A stretch of DNA of 64,000 nucleotides from positions 271,277 to 335,276 of the forward strand of contig NZ_FOQD01000005.1 of NCBI RefSeq assembly GCF_900113665.1, given 5' to 3'. This document shows, piece after piece, positions 28,016 to 36,827 of this stretch (position 1 is its first letter; the number at the start of each line of letters is the position of its first letter). The DNA comes from Planctomicrobium piriforme (GTDB lineage Bacteria; Planctomycetota; Planctomycetia; Planctomycetales; Planctomycetaceae). Under the pieces are notes generated by a model. The model was not told where the DNA came from. It searched no databases and saw only the letters and a program-made list of their open reading frames with translations. The translations under genes and the position numbers were made by a program.

Positions 28016-29227
28016 ATGTCAGAGAGAAGTTCATTGTCTCGTCGACTGCTGATCGCCGGGTTTTATTTTGCTTCGCTGGCAATCGTTGCCCTCGTGACCG
28101 CTTTCCTGACTCGCAACTTCACCGGCCTGGGGCCTGTTCCAGAGCGTTCGGCATTCGCAGGCCGATTGCCGAGTACGCCTGACGGCGACCGGCGTCGATT
28201 CCAGATGTTCTACGCGACGAATCGCGACACCAGCGATCCAGCCACCTTCGCAGAGCGCGGGAGCAAACTGGGGAACACGATTTCTACCGGCGTCTTTGAC
28301 GTGCGGATCGCTCCCTCAATGCCGATCAAACCGTTCGTCTGGTTCGACTCCGAACAAATGGAATGGGCGGGCCAGAAGGAACTGCCGGAGCAGGAATTTC
28401 TGGAGCAACTGCGAACGGCTGTCGCCGCGTCTCCAAACAAGTCGGTGCTGGTCATCGTGTGGGGATTTCGAGACTGGTTTCGATCGGCGGCGCTCAAGAC
28501 CGCATACACGGCTTTTGCGCTCGACATCAATACGCCGATCATCATGTTCGACTGGCCTGGCAATCAGGGTGAAGGCCCCAACGGTTACATGGCCTCGCGC
28601 CAAGCCTCCGAAGCCTCCGCGCCGGCACTCGGACAATTTCTGACGAAAGTGCAGCGTGAATCCGGGGCGGAACGAGTCTGGCTCATGGGGAGCAGCCTCG
28701 GTTGCCAGACGATTGCCGACAGCTTCAAGTGGCTGCAGTCGCAGCCAGAACTCATTGCAGGCTTGCCGAAAATCGACCATGTCGTACTGGCCGCACCGGA
28801 TGTCTCGGCCCAGGCGTTTGACGACAAGTTCGCCGACAGCATCAAGGCGCTGTCACGTTACTTGACGGTCTACGTCAGTTCGAACGACAAGGCCCTGCTG
28901 ATGAGCCACTGGCTCAATCGCGATCGCCGGCTCGGGCGGCTCGCAGAGATTTCGGTCCCACCGGAAGAACGGGCCAGCCAGTATCAGCTTGAAGAAGGGC
29001 TCGAACTCCTCGATCTGCAGGCCGAAGAAGGGCTCAGCAATCTGTCGATGGTCGATGCGACGCCAATCAATCTGACGAGAAACCTGCACCACTTCTTCAC
29101 GGACTCGCCGGAGTTCTTCGACGATTTGTATCGCCACCTGCTGCAGCCAGACAGCATGGTCAGCCGCCGCTTGCATGCTCTGCGTGCCGGTGAAGGGCGG
29201 AACTATTGGATTCTGTGGAATGACTGA
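28016..29227 (+). CDS. membrane-anchored alpha/beta hydrolase (DUF900 family)
   Basis: The 403 residues from the ATG at 28016 begin with one hydrophobic helix (about 14-34) that anchors or exports the protein. The catalytic region has RFQMFYATNRDTS near 62-74, VLVIVWGFRDWF, the MFDWPGNQGEG loop, and the nucleophile elbow MGSSLGCQT (about 223-231). DUF900 proteins are alpha/beta hydrolases of unknown substrate. The very C-terminal HHFFTDSPEFFDDLYRHLL may carry the catalytic His. Confidence 0.8.
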   Translation: MSERSSLSRRLLIAGFYFASLAIVALVTAFLTRNFTGLGPVPERSAFAGRLPSTPDGDRRRFQMFYATNRDTSDPATFAERGSKLGNTISTGVFDVRIAPSMPIKPFVWFDSEQMEWAGQKELPEQEFLEQLRTAVAASPNKSVLVIVWGFRDWFRSAALKTAYTAFALDINTPIIMFDWPGNQGEGPNGYMASRQASEASAPALGQFLTKVQRESGAERVWLMGSSLGCQTIADSFKWLQSQPELIAGLPKIDHVVLAAPDVSAQAFDDKFADSIKALSRYLTVYVSSNDKALLMSHWLNRDRRLGRLAEISVPPEERASQYQLEEGLELLDLQAEEGLSNLSMVDATPINLTRNLHHFFTDSPEFFDDLYRHLLQPDSMVSRRLHALRAGEGRNYWILWND

Positions 29228-29279
29228 TGCTTTGAGAGCATGTTTCGAATTCGACTCCGGATTCCAACGTCAAAAAAGC

Positions 29280-29475
29280 TCATTGCCCTGAAAGGGCTGG
29301 ACAGGTTAGCCCAGGGCAACGCCCTGGGGAATGCCACCAGGAACACAATTCAGCCCTGTAAGGGCGCAACAACACACTGCCTCTGTCGCGCCCTTTCAGG
29401 GCTGGTAGTTCATCACATCCTCTATTCCCAGGGCGTTGCCCTGGGCTATGTTGTGATTGCCCTTTCAGGGCGAGT
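29280..29475. repeat. REP-like palindrome cluster (CCCAGGGC / GCCCTTTCAGGGC)
   Basis: The stretch holds CCCTGAAAGGGC, GCCCAGGGCAACGCCCTGGG, GCCCTGTAAGGGC, GCCCTTTCAGGGC, CCCAGGGCGTTGCCCTGGG and a final GCCCTTTCAGGGC. The two outer halves are inverted relative to each other. It starts about 50 nt behind the hydrolase stop codon. Open frames across it are products of the repeat and are not genes. Confidence 0.8.
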
Positions 29476-29544
29476 GCATTGCATGACAACTGACGCAAGA
29501 TGAACTTGCTACGCGGCGTGCTCTGGCAGGCGAATCATGAATGC

Positions 29545-30147
29545 TCACGACTTCGACTTCGCGTCGCCTGATAGAGGCGATTGATCGAAACCGACGCTGT
29601 AGCGTGTGACCTGAAACAGCAGCCAGAGCGTTAATCCCACGACCAGCAGTTCGCCCACGAGCGTGCAGAGTTCGGCAAGCAGGGTCACGATGTCGATGGC
29701 GGAAATCCAGTAGGTCCGGCTGTCGATCTCTGTCCGCATGACCGGCACGCCCCCCTGTGGAGCCTTGAGTACCAGAATCAAAAGCCGCGTCACTTCGAAG
29801 ACCAGCAGGCAGATGGAAATCACGATGCCTGCCGAACCGGCCCAGAGTCCAACCCACAGCGTCTTGATGACCGAGGTCCAGGCGGGGCGACGGGCCGGAT
29901 CGGCGATGCGGCGTCCAAGACGCGTGTAGCGGTAAGACCACAGGGCGGTAAATCCGAGCAGCGCGAGCCCCAGGAACGCCACATAATCGATAAAACCAAG
30001 TGTCTCGCGAGAGCCTGTCGTCATCCCGAAGAGGACATACAGCAGCATCGCGACGGGCAAGATGGCCAGCACTGCTTGTATCCAGAGCCCTATCCATCCC
30101 AGCCGGGAAAAGCTCTTCGCGATCTTCTGACTATGGTCCGCACTCAT
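29545..30147 (-). CDS. DUF3611 family membrane protein
   Basis: The 200-residue protein has four or five predicted transmembrane segments and matches the DUF3611 pattern shared by cyanobacteria and plant plastids: SFSRLGWIGLWIQAVLAILP, an FIDYVAFLGLALLGFTALWSY segment, and SYRYTRLGRRIAD after helix three. The function of the family is unknown. It lies 39 nt downstream of a DUF502 membrane protein on the same strand and is probably co-transcribed with it. Confidence 0.8.
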   Translation of the reverse strand: MSADHSQKIAKSFSRLGWIGLWIQAVLAILPVAMLLYVLFGMTTGSRETLGFIDYVAFLGLALLGFTALWSYRYTRLGRRIADPARRPAWTSVIKTLWVGLWAGSAGIVISICLLVFEVTRLLILVLKAPQGGVPVMRTEIDSRTYWISAIDIVTLLAELCTLVGELLVVGLTLWLLFQVTRYSVGFDQSPLSGDAKSKS

Positions 30148-30186
30148 TGATTGCCGTCCTGGTTGTCTATATGTAGAGATGCCCGA

Positions 30187-30897
30187 TCAGCCTGTTGTCA
30201 GCGGAGTCGATCGAGTGACTTCGTCTGCACGACTCGTCTTATTCATGCAGCGCGGCGCCGTGACGCCCATCGAAACGTAGATGCCAATCAATTCTTCCAA
30301 GGTACACTCGGCCGGCTTGACCCATTCCTGCCGGATACAGACGAGCGCCCCTCCAAAGGGGACCGGCGCGGTCGGCAGGATGACGACGTGATACGCGTGG
30401 CCGCCGAAATGGACGAGCTCTGACGTCGGCATCAATGCCGGCGTTCCCACTCCCAGGCCATCGCCGAAGAAGCACATCACGGGGGTCATCGACTGGAACG
30501 ACTCGGGCTTGCGCTCGAACATGCTGGTGACATGCTTCGACGCATCGTACACCGTCCCGATGGCAGGCACGCGGCAGATGGCCTGATCCATTGTCCGCCG
30601 CCAGCCGATGCCGGCGCCGTTCTCGGTGAGCACTCCCAGCCCGTAGACCGCAAGCAAGACGCCGACGACGCCAATCAAATATGCAGTCGTTTCACAGGCC
30701 GCAACTGACATCCCGATCGACACCAGGACGTTGCCGAAGGGGCTGCCTGGTCCGACCAGATCGTGAAAAAACTTCACCACCCAGGCCAGGACGAGGAACG
30801 TCAGCGCGAGCGGCAGGATCCCGATGACGCCGGTCAGAAAAGTGACGCCGATCCGCTGGGAGCGGCTGCCAGCATCGTCCGCTTGTTGCACGGTCAT
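30187..30897 (-). CDS. DUF502 family membrane protein
   Basis: The 236 residues from the ATG at 30897 contain two N-terminal transmembrane helices (about 18-45 and 62-90), then a soluble domain with the family landmarks PAIGTVYDASKHV and HVVILPTAPVPFGGALVCI. DUF502 proteins include the plant LIKE-COV family and bacterial homologues of unknown role. It probably forms a two-gene unit with the DUF3611 gene. Confidence 0.85.
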   Translation of the reverse strand: MTVQQADDAGSRSQRIGVTFLTGVIGILPLALTFLVLAWVVKFFHDLVGPGSPFGNVLVSIGMSVAACETTAYLIGVVGVLLAVYGLGVLTENGAGIGWRRTMDQAICRVPAIGTVYDASKHVTSMFERKPESFQSMTPVMCFFGDGLGVGTPALMPTSELVHFGGHAYHVVILPTAPVPFGGALVCIRQEWVKPAECTLEELIGIYVSMGVTAPRCMNKTSRADEVTRSTPLTTG

Positions 30898-31138
30898 GTC
30901 GATCAATTGAAAAAACTCAGATCCACATCGCTTTCTCGACCGATTGGTCGATGCGGAAAAGCGTGTTCGCCTGACGCGGATCATACCATGCCCCGATGAA
31001 TCCAGAAGCGAGCGCCGGGGAAATGTCGATGCACTGAGGACGCATCATTGAGGCAGACGTTGCTGACGCAGCGGGACTCAGTTAGAACCATCCGGTTTGA
31101 GATGAAACTCCCTCTCGCATCCCAGCCTGGAGCATTTG

Positions 31139-32821
31139 ATGGATTGGGTGCAAATCTACGACCCGTTCGGCTCGCCGTTCTGGTCGACTCTGATGGCGAT
31201 GCTGCCAACCGTCGCGCTGCTCGGGCTGTTGACGGCGGGATTCGCTGCTCCGCGATCGGCACTGCTGGGCCTGTTGACCGCGTTGGGCGTTGCGATCTGG
31301 GGATACGGGATGCCTGCCTCGGCGGCGCTGGCGGCTACTTTCTATGGCGCGGTGTTTGGCTTGCTCCCCATCGGCTGGATCGTCGTGGCGGCGGTGTTTT
31401 TGTTTCATCTGACCGTCAAGACCGGGCAGTTCGAAGTGGTGAAACATTCGGTGGCCGCACTCTCGCCGGATCGTCGGGTACAGGCGTTGTTGATCGCCTT
31501 CTGCTTTGGAACCTTCATCGAGGGGGCGGCAGGCTTCGGCACGCCGGTCGCCATCTGTGCGGCACTGATGATCGGCCTCGGCTTCTCGCCGCTCTATGCC
31601 GCAGGGCTGGCGTTGATCGCCAATACCTCGCCGGTCGCTTTTGGCGCGCTGGGAACGCCGATCATCACACTGGCCAAGGTCTCTGGTCTGGATGAGATGG
31701 CGCTCAGTCAGATGGCGGGGCGGCAACTTCCGTTCTTTTCTCTCATTGTGCCGGCCTGGCTGGTGGCGACGATGTCAGGCTGGCGGGGCGTGGTCGGTTG
31801 CTGGCCGGCGATTGTGGTCTGCGGGGGCACGTTCGCCGCGCTGCAGTTTGTGATCTCCAACTTTCACGGCCCGGCCCTGGTGGACGTGGTAGGAGGTCTG
31901 GGATCGATGGTCGCACTGGCCGTGTTGCTACGCTTCTGGCAACCGCCGGTGCTCTGGCGCTTTCCCGATGAACCGGCCGAAAGCACCGCTGCCGCTCAGA
32001 CTTTCACTCGTCGGCAAGTGATGACCGCATGGATGCCCTGGATCTTTCTCTCGCTGTTTGTGTTTCTGTGGGGCTGGCCGCCGATCAAGACGGCACTCAA
32101 CGGCGGCACCAGCGACAAGCCGAATGTGCTGGCGGGCTACACGAAGTGGTCGTTCCCCATGCCGGGGCTGCATCAGCGAATTTATCGCACGGCGCCGGTC
32201 GCTCCGGTGCCTGTCGGATCAGATCGAGCCGCGGAAAGTGAAAAGGCAATTCTGGAAATCCCCTGGTTAGGAACCACCGGAACTGGCATCTTCCTCGCCG
32301 CCATCCTCACCGGGCTCTGGCTGCGAATTCCAGTGAAGGAGTTCATCGCCCAGTTTCGTCGTACGCTGTGGGAGATGCGCTGGGCGCTGTTCACCATTGC
32401 CGCGATGCTGGCCCTGGCGTTTACCACCAAATACAGCGGAGCCGACGCGACGCTGGGACTGGCGTTCACTCACACAGGTGCCCTTTACCCGTTCTTCGCT
32501 CCCCTGTTAGGTTGGCTGGGAGTCGCCCTGACCGGCAGCGATACCAGTTCCAACGCCCTCTTCGGCAGCCTGCAACGGATCACCGCGGAACAGTTAGGTC
32601 TGAATCCCATCCTGATCGTCGCTTCGAACAGCACCGGCGGCGTGATGGGCAAAATGATCGACGCCCAAAGCATCGTCGTCGCCGCAGTCGCGACCGAACA
32701 AACCGGCGGCGAAGGGCAGATCCTGCGCTTCGTCTTTCTGCACAGCGTGGTCCTGGCCGTGCTGGTCGGGGCCCTGACACTGGCTCAGGCGTATGTTCTC
32801 ACTTGGATGATTCCGGGGTGA
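31139..32821 (+). CDS. lctP: L-lactate permease
   Basis: The 560-residue LctP family transporter starts at the ATG at 31139 with GGAG upstream. It opens VQIYDPFGSPFWSTLMAMLPTVALL, and the strongly conserved FGTFIEGAAGFGTPVAICAALM lies near 120-141. LGWLGVALTGSDTSSNALFG and SNSTGGVMGKMIDAQSIVVA follow near the C-terminus. About 13 helices are expected in the cytoplasmic membrane. It imports lactate or glycolate by proton symport. A lactate dehydrogenase gene is not adjacent. Confidence 0.93.
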   Translation: MDWVQIYDPFGSPFWSTLMAMLPTVALLGLLTAGFAAPRSALLGLLTALGVAIWGYGMPASAALAATFYGAVFGLLPIGWIVVAAVFLFHLTVKTGQFEVVKHSVAALSPDRRVQALLIAFCFGTFIEGAAGFGTPVAICAALMIGLGFSPLYAAGLALIANTSPVAFGALGTPIITLAKVSGLDEMALSQMAGRQLPFFSLIVPAWLVATMSGWRGVVGCWPAIVVCGGTFAALQFVISNFHGPALVDVVGGLGSMVALAVLLRFWQPPVLWRFPDEPAESTAAAQTFTRRQVMTAWMPWIFLSLFVFLWGWPPIKTALNGGTSDKPNVLAGYTKWSFPMPGLHQRIYRTAPVAPVPVGSDRAAESEKAILEIPWLGTTGTGIFLAAILTGLWLRIPVKEFIAQFRRTLWEMRWALFTIAAMLALAFTTKYSGADATLGLAFTHTGALYPFFAPLLGWLGVALTGSDTSSNALFGSLQRITAEQLGLNPILIVASNSTGGVMGKMIDAQSIVVAAVATEQTGGEGQILRFVFLHSVVLAVLVGALTLAQAYVLTWMIPG

Positions 32822-32838
32822 GCAAAGAATCGAACGTA

Positions 32839-33402
32839 CTACGCGCCCATGCAAATGAACTTCTCGGGTTCAGCAATCTCCGGTGAGATTTTCAGCTCAA
32901 CAAGAGGAAACAGGCCTTCGATAGAACTAGCGATCTCTTTCATGACCTTGGCATTCGCTGGCCAGGCAGGTGGAAAGTTTTGTTGCCAACGTGAATCGCT
33001 TTTAAACATTCCATCATACCAGCCACGATACTGCCTTATTTCCTGTTCGTTCGGTAAGACCTCTCCAACGATCGATTTATCAACACGAAAGTACACCCGT
33101 AGTTGCCCAAATTCATCATCCGAAAACGAGACTGACAAATCCTTTCCGCTGAGTGGTGAAAATGAAACATATCTCGAAAGGCTTCGGCTTCTGAAATTCG
33201 TTCCCATCGAATCATATCTTCGATTCCGAACGGCCATCCCCATTTCTTCGGGATCTAATACAGCCTTGAGTTGACGGCGTGCCACACAATGAAGTGACGA
33301 ACTCCACGCTTCATCAATTACGAGTTGAATTCGTTCGGCGATGGTACGAGTGTTTCGCTCTGTAAATTCCACGTGCCATTTCGTCCAAATCGAAATTGCC
33401 AT
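32839..33402 (-). CDS. unknown protein, first member of a tandem paralogous pair
   Basis: I do not recognise this 187-residue protein. The ATG at 33402 is preferred over the longer open frame because its paralogue starts at the same relative place. It shares with the next gene the order SRYVSFSPLSGKD, an RVYFRVDKSIVGE region, YRGWYDG, and a C-terminal WPANAKVMKEIASSIEGLFPLVELKISPEIAEPE. No signal peptide or membrane helix is seen. The region is more A+T-rich by eye than its neighbours, suggesting transfer. Tandem paralogues of this size resemble immunity-gene arrays, but that is speculation. Confidence 0.65.
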   Translation of the reverse strand: MAISIWTKWHVEFTERNTRTIAERIQLVIDEAWSSSLHCVARRQLKAVLDPEEMGMAVRNRRYDSMGTNFRSRSLSRYVSFSPLSGKDLSVSFSDDEFGQLRVYFRVDKSIVGEVLPNEQEIRQYRGWYDGMFKSDSRWQQNFPPAWPANAKVMKEIASSIEGLFPLVELKISPEIAEPEKFICMGA

Positions 33403-33506
33403 CGCGATGTTCCTTCTCGAAAAGAGTCCCAAGAGGTTCGCTGCAAGGTTTTCATTGCCGGCGAGTCGTTGAATTCTTGCGAACGCCAAAGCATCCACGA
33501 CAAGGG

Positions 33507-34115
33507 TCACTCTTTGAAATAGTGATTCAATGCCGAATACTCCAGCGACGCATAACGTTCGGGCTCTGCGATTTGGGGATCGATTTGCAGTTCCAGGAGT
33601 GGAAATAGTTCTCGTACAGCGCTGACCATTTTAAGAAGTACTCGAGCGTTGTCGGGCCAAACTGGTCGAAAATAAGGTTCCCAGAAAATGTCGACATCTT
33701 CATCGAGATCCTGAAACTCAATGCCTCGGTAATTTTCTGCATAGTCGTCGATTGGGACTCCTTCCACGACGGGCCAAGAACGGCCGCCGGCCGAGATGGA
33801 AAGGCGAAGGTTGTCACTTTCATAGGAGGAAAAAGTGATATCCGAAATCTTGGAGCTGAGCGGAGAATAGGAACAATATCTAGAAAGGCATGGGCAGAGA
33901 TGCGGAAGATGCGGATAGTCCCATTTCCTATTTCTCACACACTCAATAATTTCCGAAGGAATCAGCCGACGGCGTGTGTCGCGAGAAGTCACGCAACGCT
34001 CCGCCATCTCCCATTCTTTGTCGACAACATCTTGGAGAGTGCACGCGATTTTCTCGATATCGTCCTCTCTAAAGGGGGCGGCCCATTTCAGATTTATATA
34101 CAGGGGCAAAGACAT
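33507..34115 (-). CDS. unknown protein, second member of a tandem paralogous pair
   Basis: This 202-residue relative of the neighbouring gene has SRYCSYSPLSSKI, NLRLSISAGGRSWPVVEGV, YRGIEFQD, and WPDNARVLLKMVSAVRELFPLLELQIDPQIAEPE. The first 25 residues contain SLPLYINLKWAAPFREDDIEK, similar in type to SIWTKWHVEFTERN in the paralogue. It appears cytoplasmic and has no recognised catalytic motif. It is separated from the paralogue by about 100 nt on the same strand and is also A+T-richer than its surroundings. Confidence 0.65.
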   Translation of the reverse strand: MSLPLYINLKWAAPFREDDIEKIACTLQDVVDKEWEMAERCVTSRDTRRRLIPSEIIECVRNRKWDYPHLPHLCPCLSRYCSYSPLSSKISDITFSSYESDNLRLSISAGGRSWPVVEGVPIDDYAENYRGIEFQDLDEDVDIFWEPYFRPVWPDNARVLLKMVSAVRELFPLLELQIDPQIAEPERYASLEYSALNHYFKE

Positions 34116-34160
34116 AAGTAACCCTTTCTAAAGACCTGAGACCATCCGCCATTGGAAAAC

Positions 34161-35711
34161 TTAGAGCCCCTCGTTTTGCGAAATCTCAAACCGGCAGTTC
34201 GCCCACTGCCCGAAATTCTCTTCAACCTTAATCGTCAGTGACGTCAGGTTGCTCGTGTCGAAGCGTTTCAGGGCTTCGGTGCCGATCCATTCGGCGATCA
34301 GTTCGACCGTGGTCTGCTTGATCGGCAGCAGAATGCATTCTTCGCGGGGGAAGACCCAGCGGCGGTCGGTGTAGCGGACTTCGATTTCTCGCTCCTGCAT
34401 GTCGACGATGATCTCCGGGTGCTGCAGCGGGAGCAGCATGCGGTGGTCGAGTTGGTCGCAGACTCGTTGCAGTTCGTCGCGGAGGGCGATGAAGTCGAAG
34501 ACATAGCCGTTGGCGTCGAGCGTCCCTTCCACCTGTGCGGCGAGGCGGAAGTTGTGCCCGTGCAGGCGTTCGCAGAAGTTGCCAATCGTGATGAAGTGGC
34601 CGGCCGAGAAGACGAGATGGTCTTTGGTGACGTCGACGGAGAAGGTGCGATTCATGGGAGAGTCCAGTGTCGAGTGCGATTCATTGTCCCGGACGCTGGG
34701 AGCGTCCGGGACAATCTTGGGTGGCGTCCATAGGTGATCGCGGATGACGGCAAACAGAATGGCGGCGATCAGGTCGGCGGTGGTGCCGGGGTTGCGGCGG
34801 TGGCCGTTGGCCCGAAGCCAATTGTCGAATCGAACGATCAGTTCTTGACCGGGCTGACTGGGCCAGCCGGCGTTGAGAACCTCTTTTGCCAGTTGCTGCG
34901 ACTGCTTGGCGTCGTCCTGTCCGCATTTGCGTGCGATCAGCGAATCAGGTTCACGGGCCATGATATCGAGTTGCGTGCCGATGACGGCGGTTTCCCAGTC
35001 TTGCATCCTCTTAGAAACTGACTTCAAAGCGAATTGGGACTCACCGGGCTGACTGAGACGTTGGCTTGTCGAATGACAATTCGGCCCCTCACCCCTAGCC
35101 CCTCTCCCCTGAGTACAGGGGAGAGGGGAGTCGGACGACAGTCTCTCAATCCACTGGAGAAACGTCTGTCGGCCCCAGGTCAGGACGTCTTGAAAGCCGT
35201 TGGCGTATTGCCTGGCAACCAGATCCCGTTCCGCGGCGAGGGTCATGGCTTCGATCAGTGAGAGCTGCGGAGCCTGTGAGACATCATGCTCGTTCACCTC
35301 GCCGAGGCCGCCAGGCTGCGTTTCGCGAATCGCGGCATATACGTCGGTCGCGTCTCGTTCATTCAATGAGCGCAGTACGTCCTGAATGCCTGATTCGCAT
35401 TTGACGCCAACTGGCACTGCCGCGAGTGGGGCGAGGAGCAGGATCATGCCGAGATTGGTGTTCGTTCCCACTGCTTGCCGCGTGGCCTGAACTGCGAGCA
35501 GGATGCTGCGTCCCACTCCGATGGTGCTGGCCTGTGCGATCACCGGCGCGATCACCTCGGCGGAACGGACGAAATCGTGGAACGTCACATCGTGAAAAGC
35601 AGCCTGCGGATGCACATTTCCCGGCTTCCTGGCGGCACATTCGAGAATGCACGCGGTCCGCACCTGATCGGCGAGCGTGTCGGTTGCCAGTGAAATCGTG
35701 TCGCACGGCAT
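34161..35711 (-). CDS. triphosphoribosyl-dephospho-CoA synthase-like domain fused to 6-pyruvoyl/6-carboxy-tetrahydropterin synthase-like domain
   Basis: One uninterrupted frame (516 residues) joins two enzymes. Residues 1-335 resemble the CitG/MdcB family (AARKPGNVHPQAAF, GTNTNLGMILLLAPLA, QPGGLGEVNEHDV). Residues 353-516 are a PTPS/QueD-type pterin enzyme with zinc His and Cys in SAGHFITIGNFCERLHGHNF and a late VEENFGQW. The join (about 330-350) is encoded by a 33-bp palindrome and short heptads. Residues near 195-220 are encoded by another dispersed palindrome. A separate start for the pterin enzyme at 34655 (MNRTFSV) is possible. In other C1-metabolising planctomycetes such enzymes go with methanopterin-type cofactors; that link is inference. 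The start codon follows a heptad array and lacks a clear ribosome-binding site. Confidence 0.7.
   Translation of the reverse strand: MPCDTISLATDTLADQVRTACILECAARKPGNVHPQAAFHDVTFHDFVRSAEVIAPVIAQASTIGVGRSILLAVQATRQAVGTNTNLGMILLLAPLAAVPVGVKCESGIQDVLRSLNERDATDVYAAIRETQPGGLGEVNEHDVSQAPQLSLIEAMTLAAERDLVARQYANGFQDVLTWGRQTFLQWIERLSSDSPLPCTQGRGARGEGPNCHSTSQRLSQPGESQFALKSVSKRMQDWETAVIGTQLDIMAREPDSLIARKCGQDDAKQSQQLAKEVLNAGWPSQPGQELIVRFDNWLRANGHRRNPGTTADLIAAILFAVIRDHLWTPPKIVPDAPSVRDNESHSTLDSPMNRTFSVDVTKDHLVFSAGHFITIGNFCERLHGHNFRLAAQVEGTLDANGYVFDFIALRDELQRVCDQLDHRMLLPLQHPEIIVDMQEREIEVRYTDRRWVFPREECILLPIKQTTVELIAEWIGTEALKRFDTSNLTSLTIKVEENFGQWANCRFEISQNEGL
34660..34715. repeat. 33-bp palindrome plus three heptads inside the fused gene
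   Basis: ATTGTCCCGGACGCT (34683-34697), a GGG loop, and its exact reverse complement (34701-34715) form a perfect 15-bp stem. GAGTCCA GTGTCGA GTGCGAT at 34660-34680 abuts it. Both lie at the junction of the two fused enzyme domains. Confidence 0.9.
35086..35131. repeat. CCCCTCTCCCC palindrome inserted in coding sequence
   Basis: GCCCCTCACCCCTAGCCCC leads into CCCCTCTCCCC-TGAGTACA-GGGGAGAGGGG, a hairpin of 11 bp. The reverse orientation occurs between genes at 49093-49136. Here it is inside the CitG-like domain and is translated (residues PLPCTQGRGARGEG). Confidence 0.85.
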
Positions 35712-35719
35712 GATGTGCT

Positions 35720-35754
35720 GAGGGGAGAGGGAATAGGGGACAGGGAAGAGGGAG
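35720..35754. repeat. heptad array, GGGGACA family
   Basis: GAGGGGA GAGGGAA TAGGGGA CAGGGAA GAGGGAG keeps one 7-nt register, immediately upstream of the start codon at 35711. The words match those at 25857-25898. Confidence 0.75.
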
Positions 35755-35792
35755 CCCTCGTCGTGAGAGGTTCGAAATCAAAAAGCTCTTAC

Positions 35793-36818
35793 TTAAAGGC
35801 TCAGCGCGTCCAGGTCGTCCATCAGTGCATCGAGGTCGTCGCGAGGTTTGTCCGAGCGGCCGGTTTGGCGTTTTGGGATCCCGATGGCCATTCCGACCGC
35901 GTCACGGCCGTCGCGAACCAGTTCGGTATCCCGTTCCGCCACTGCCAACTCCAGGGCATTCTTGCCTGTCCCGCCGAACAGCAACGAAAGGTCAATCTTC
36001 AGACCTGCGATTTCACCGTCCGCGCCCGCAATGGCCGGCGTCTTGTGCTGCGGGAAGATGATCGCGTTCTCAGGGCAGACGCGGCTGCAGGCCGGGCACC
36101 CTTTTTTGCAGTTGTCCTGCGCCTCGACCAGAATCCGGTCGAGCGTGTCGACGCCGTACACGCCGAACAAACAGAAATCGATACACTCCATGCAGTTCGT
36201 GCAACGGCTGTAATCGATAACCGGATACCACCGTCGCTTCGGCGGCGCTTCGTCCTGCGGAGAGGGGAGCGACACGAGCTCGTTACTGGGCTGCGGCGCG
36301 AGGTATCGTTTGAGCTGATCCGCCTGCGGCTGCCCGCCGATCCACGATGTCAGTTCGACGAGATTTTGCGAACTCGATTCCGCGATGCGGTGAATCTCTT
36401 CCAGGTACGGTTCCGGCTGCGCGTGCAGTCGCAGGTCGATGCAGTAGATGAACCGGTTTGGAATGTCCCCTGCCGGAACCGCATCGATGGCCGGCGCGGC
36501 GTCTTCGAGTTCCTCGTCTTCTTCGTTCTCTTCCTTCAGCAGCGTGAAGCCTTCGCGTCCCCGAAACCCTTGCCGGTCGAGTACCCAGCGTGCTGCCCGG
36601 GGATAGAGCCAGGAGAGGACAACGACGTCGCCGGGAATCGATCGCAGGAACAGCAGTCCGGTGTGATCGGCTGCCATGTCGTACAGGTGCGGCACCAGCG
36701 AGACTTCGGCATCGCTCCCGACCATCAACCGCATCGCCAACTCTTCCTCGAGCTTGCGCTGCGCAGGGTTCTTGCTTTGACCCTGAGAGATGACCACGGT
36801 GAGTTTTTTGCCAGCCAT
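35793..36818 (-). CDS. ferredoxin-like protein with two 4Fe-4S motifs
   Basis: The 341-residue protein has an N-terminal alpha/beta domain (1-180) of unrecognised function, an acidic Glu-rich stretch near 96-108, then an 8-cysteine ferredoxin module. Cluster ligands are Cys206, 209, 212 and 216 (CTNCMECIDFC) and Cys237, 241, 244 and 248 (CKKGCPACSRVC). The tail ends DDLDALMDDLDALSL. It is likely a cytoplasmic electron-transfer partner. Close neighbours are the CitG/PTPS fusion and a GcvH-like gene on the same strand; a role in the same C1 or lipoyl-dependent pathway is possible but unproven. Confidence 0.8.
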   Translation of the reverse strand: MAGKKLTVVISQGQSKNPAQRKLEEELAMRLMVGSDAEVSLVPHLYDMAADHTGLLFLRSIPGDVVVLSWLYPRAARWVLDRQGFRGREGFTLLKEENEEDEELEDAAPAIDAVPAGDIPNRFIYCIDLRLHAQPEPYLEEIHRIAESSSQNLVELTSWIGGQPQADQLKRYLAPQPSNELVSLPSPQDEAPPKRRWYPVIDYSRCTNCMECIDFCLFGVYGVDTLDRILVEAQDNCKKGCPACSRVCPENAIIFPQHKTPAIAGADGEIAGLKIDLSLLFGGTGKNALELAVAERDTELVRDGRDAVGMAIGIPKRQTGRSDKPRDDLDALMDDLDALSL

Positions 36819-36827
36819 GGATGGGAA

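Noticed and set aside
29240..29503. Small open frame of 87 codons behind the DUF900 hydrolase
   Set aside because: It is produced by the REP-like palindromes; the translation simply repeats the palindrome words.
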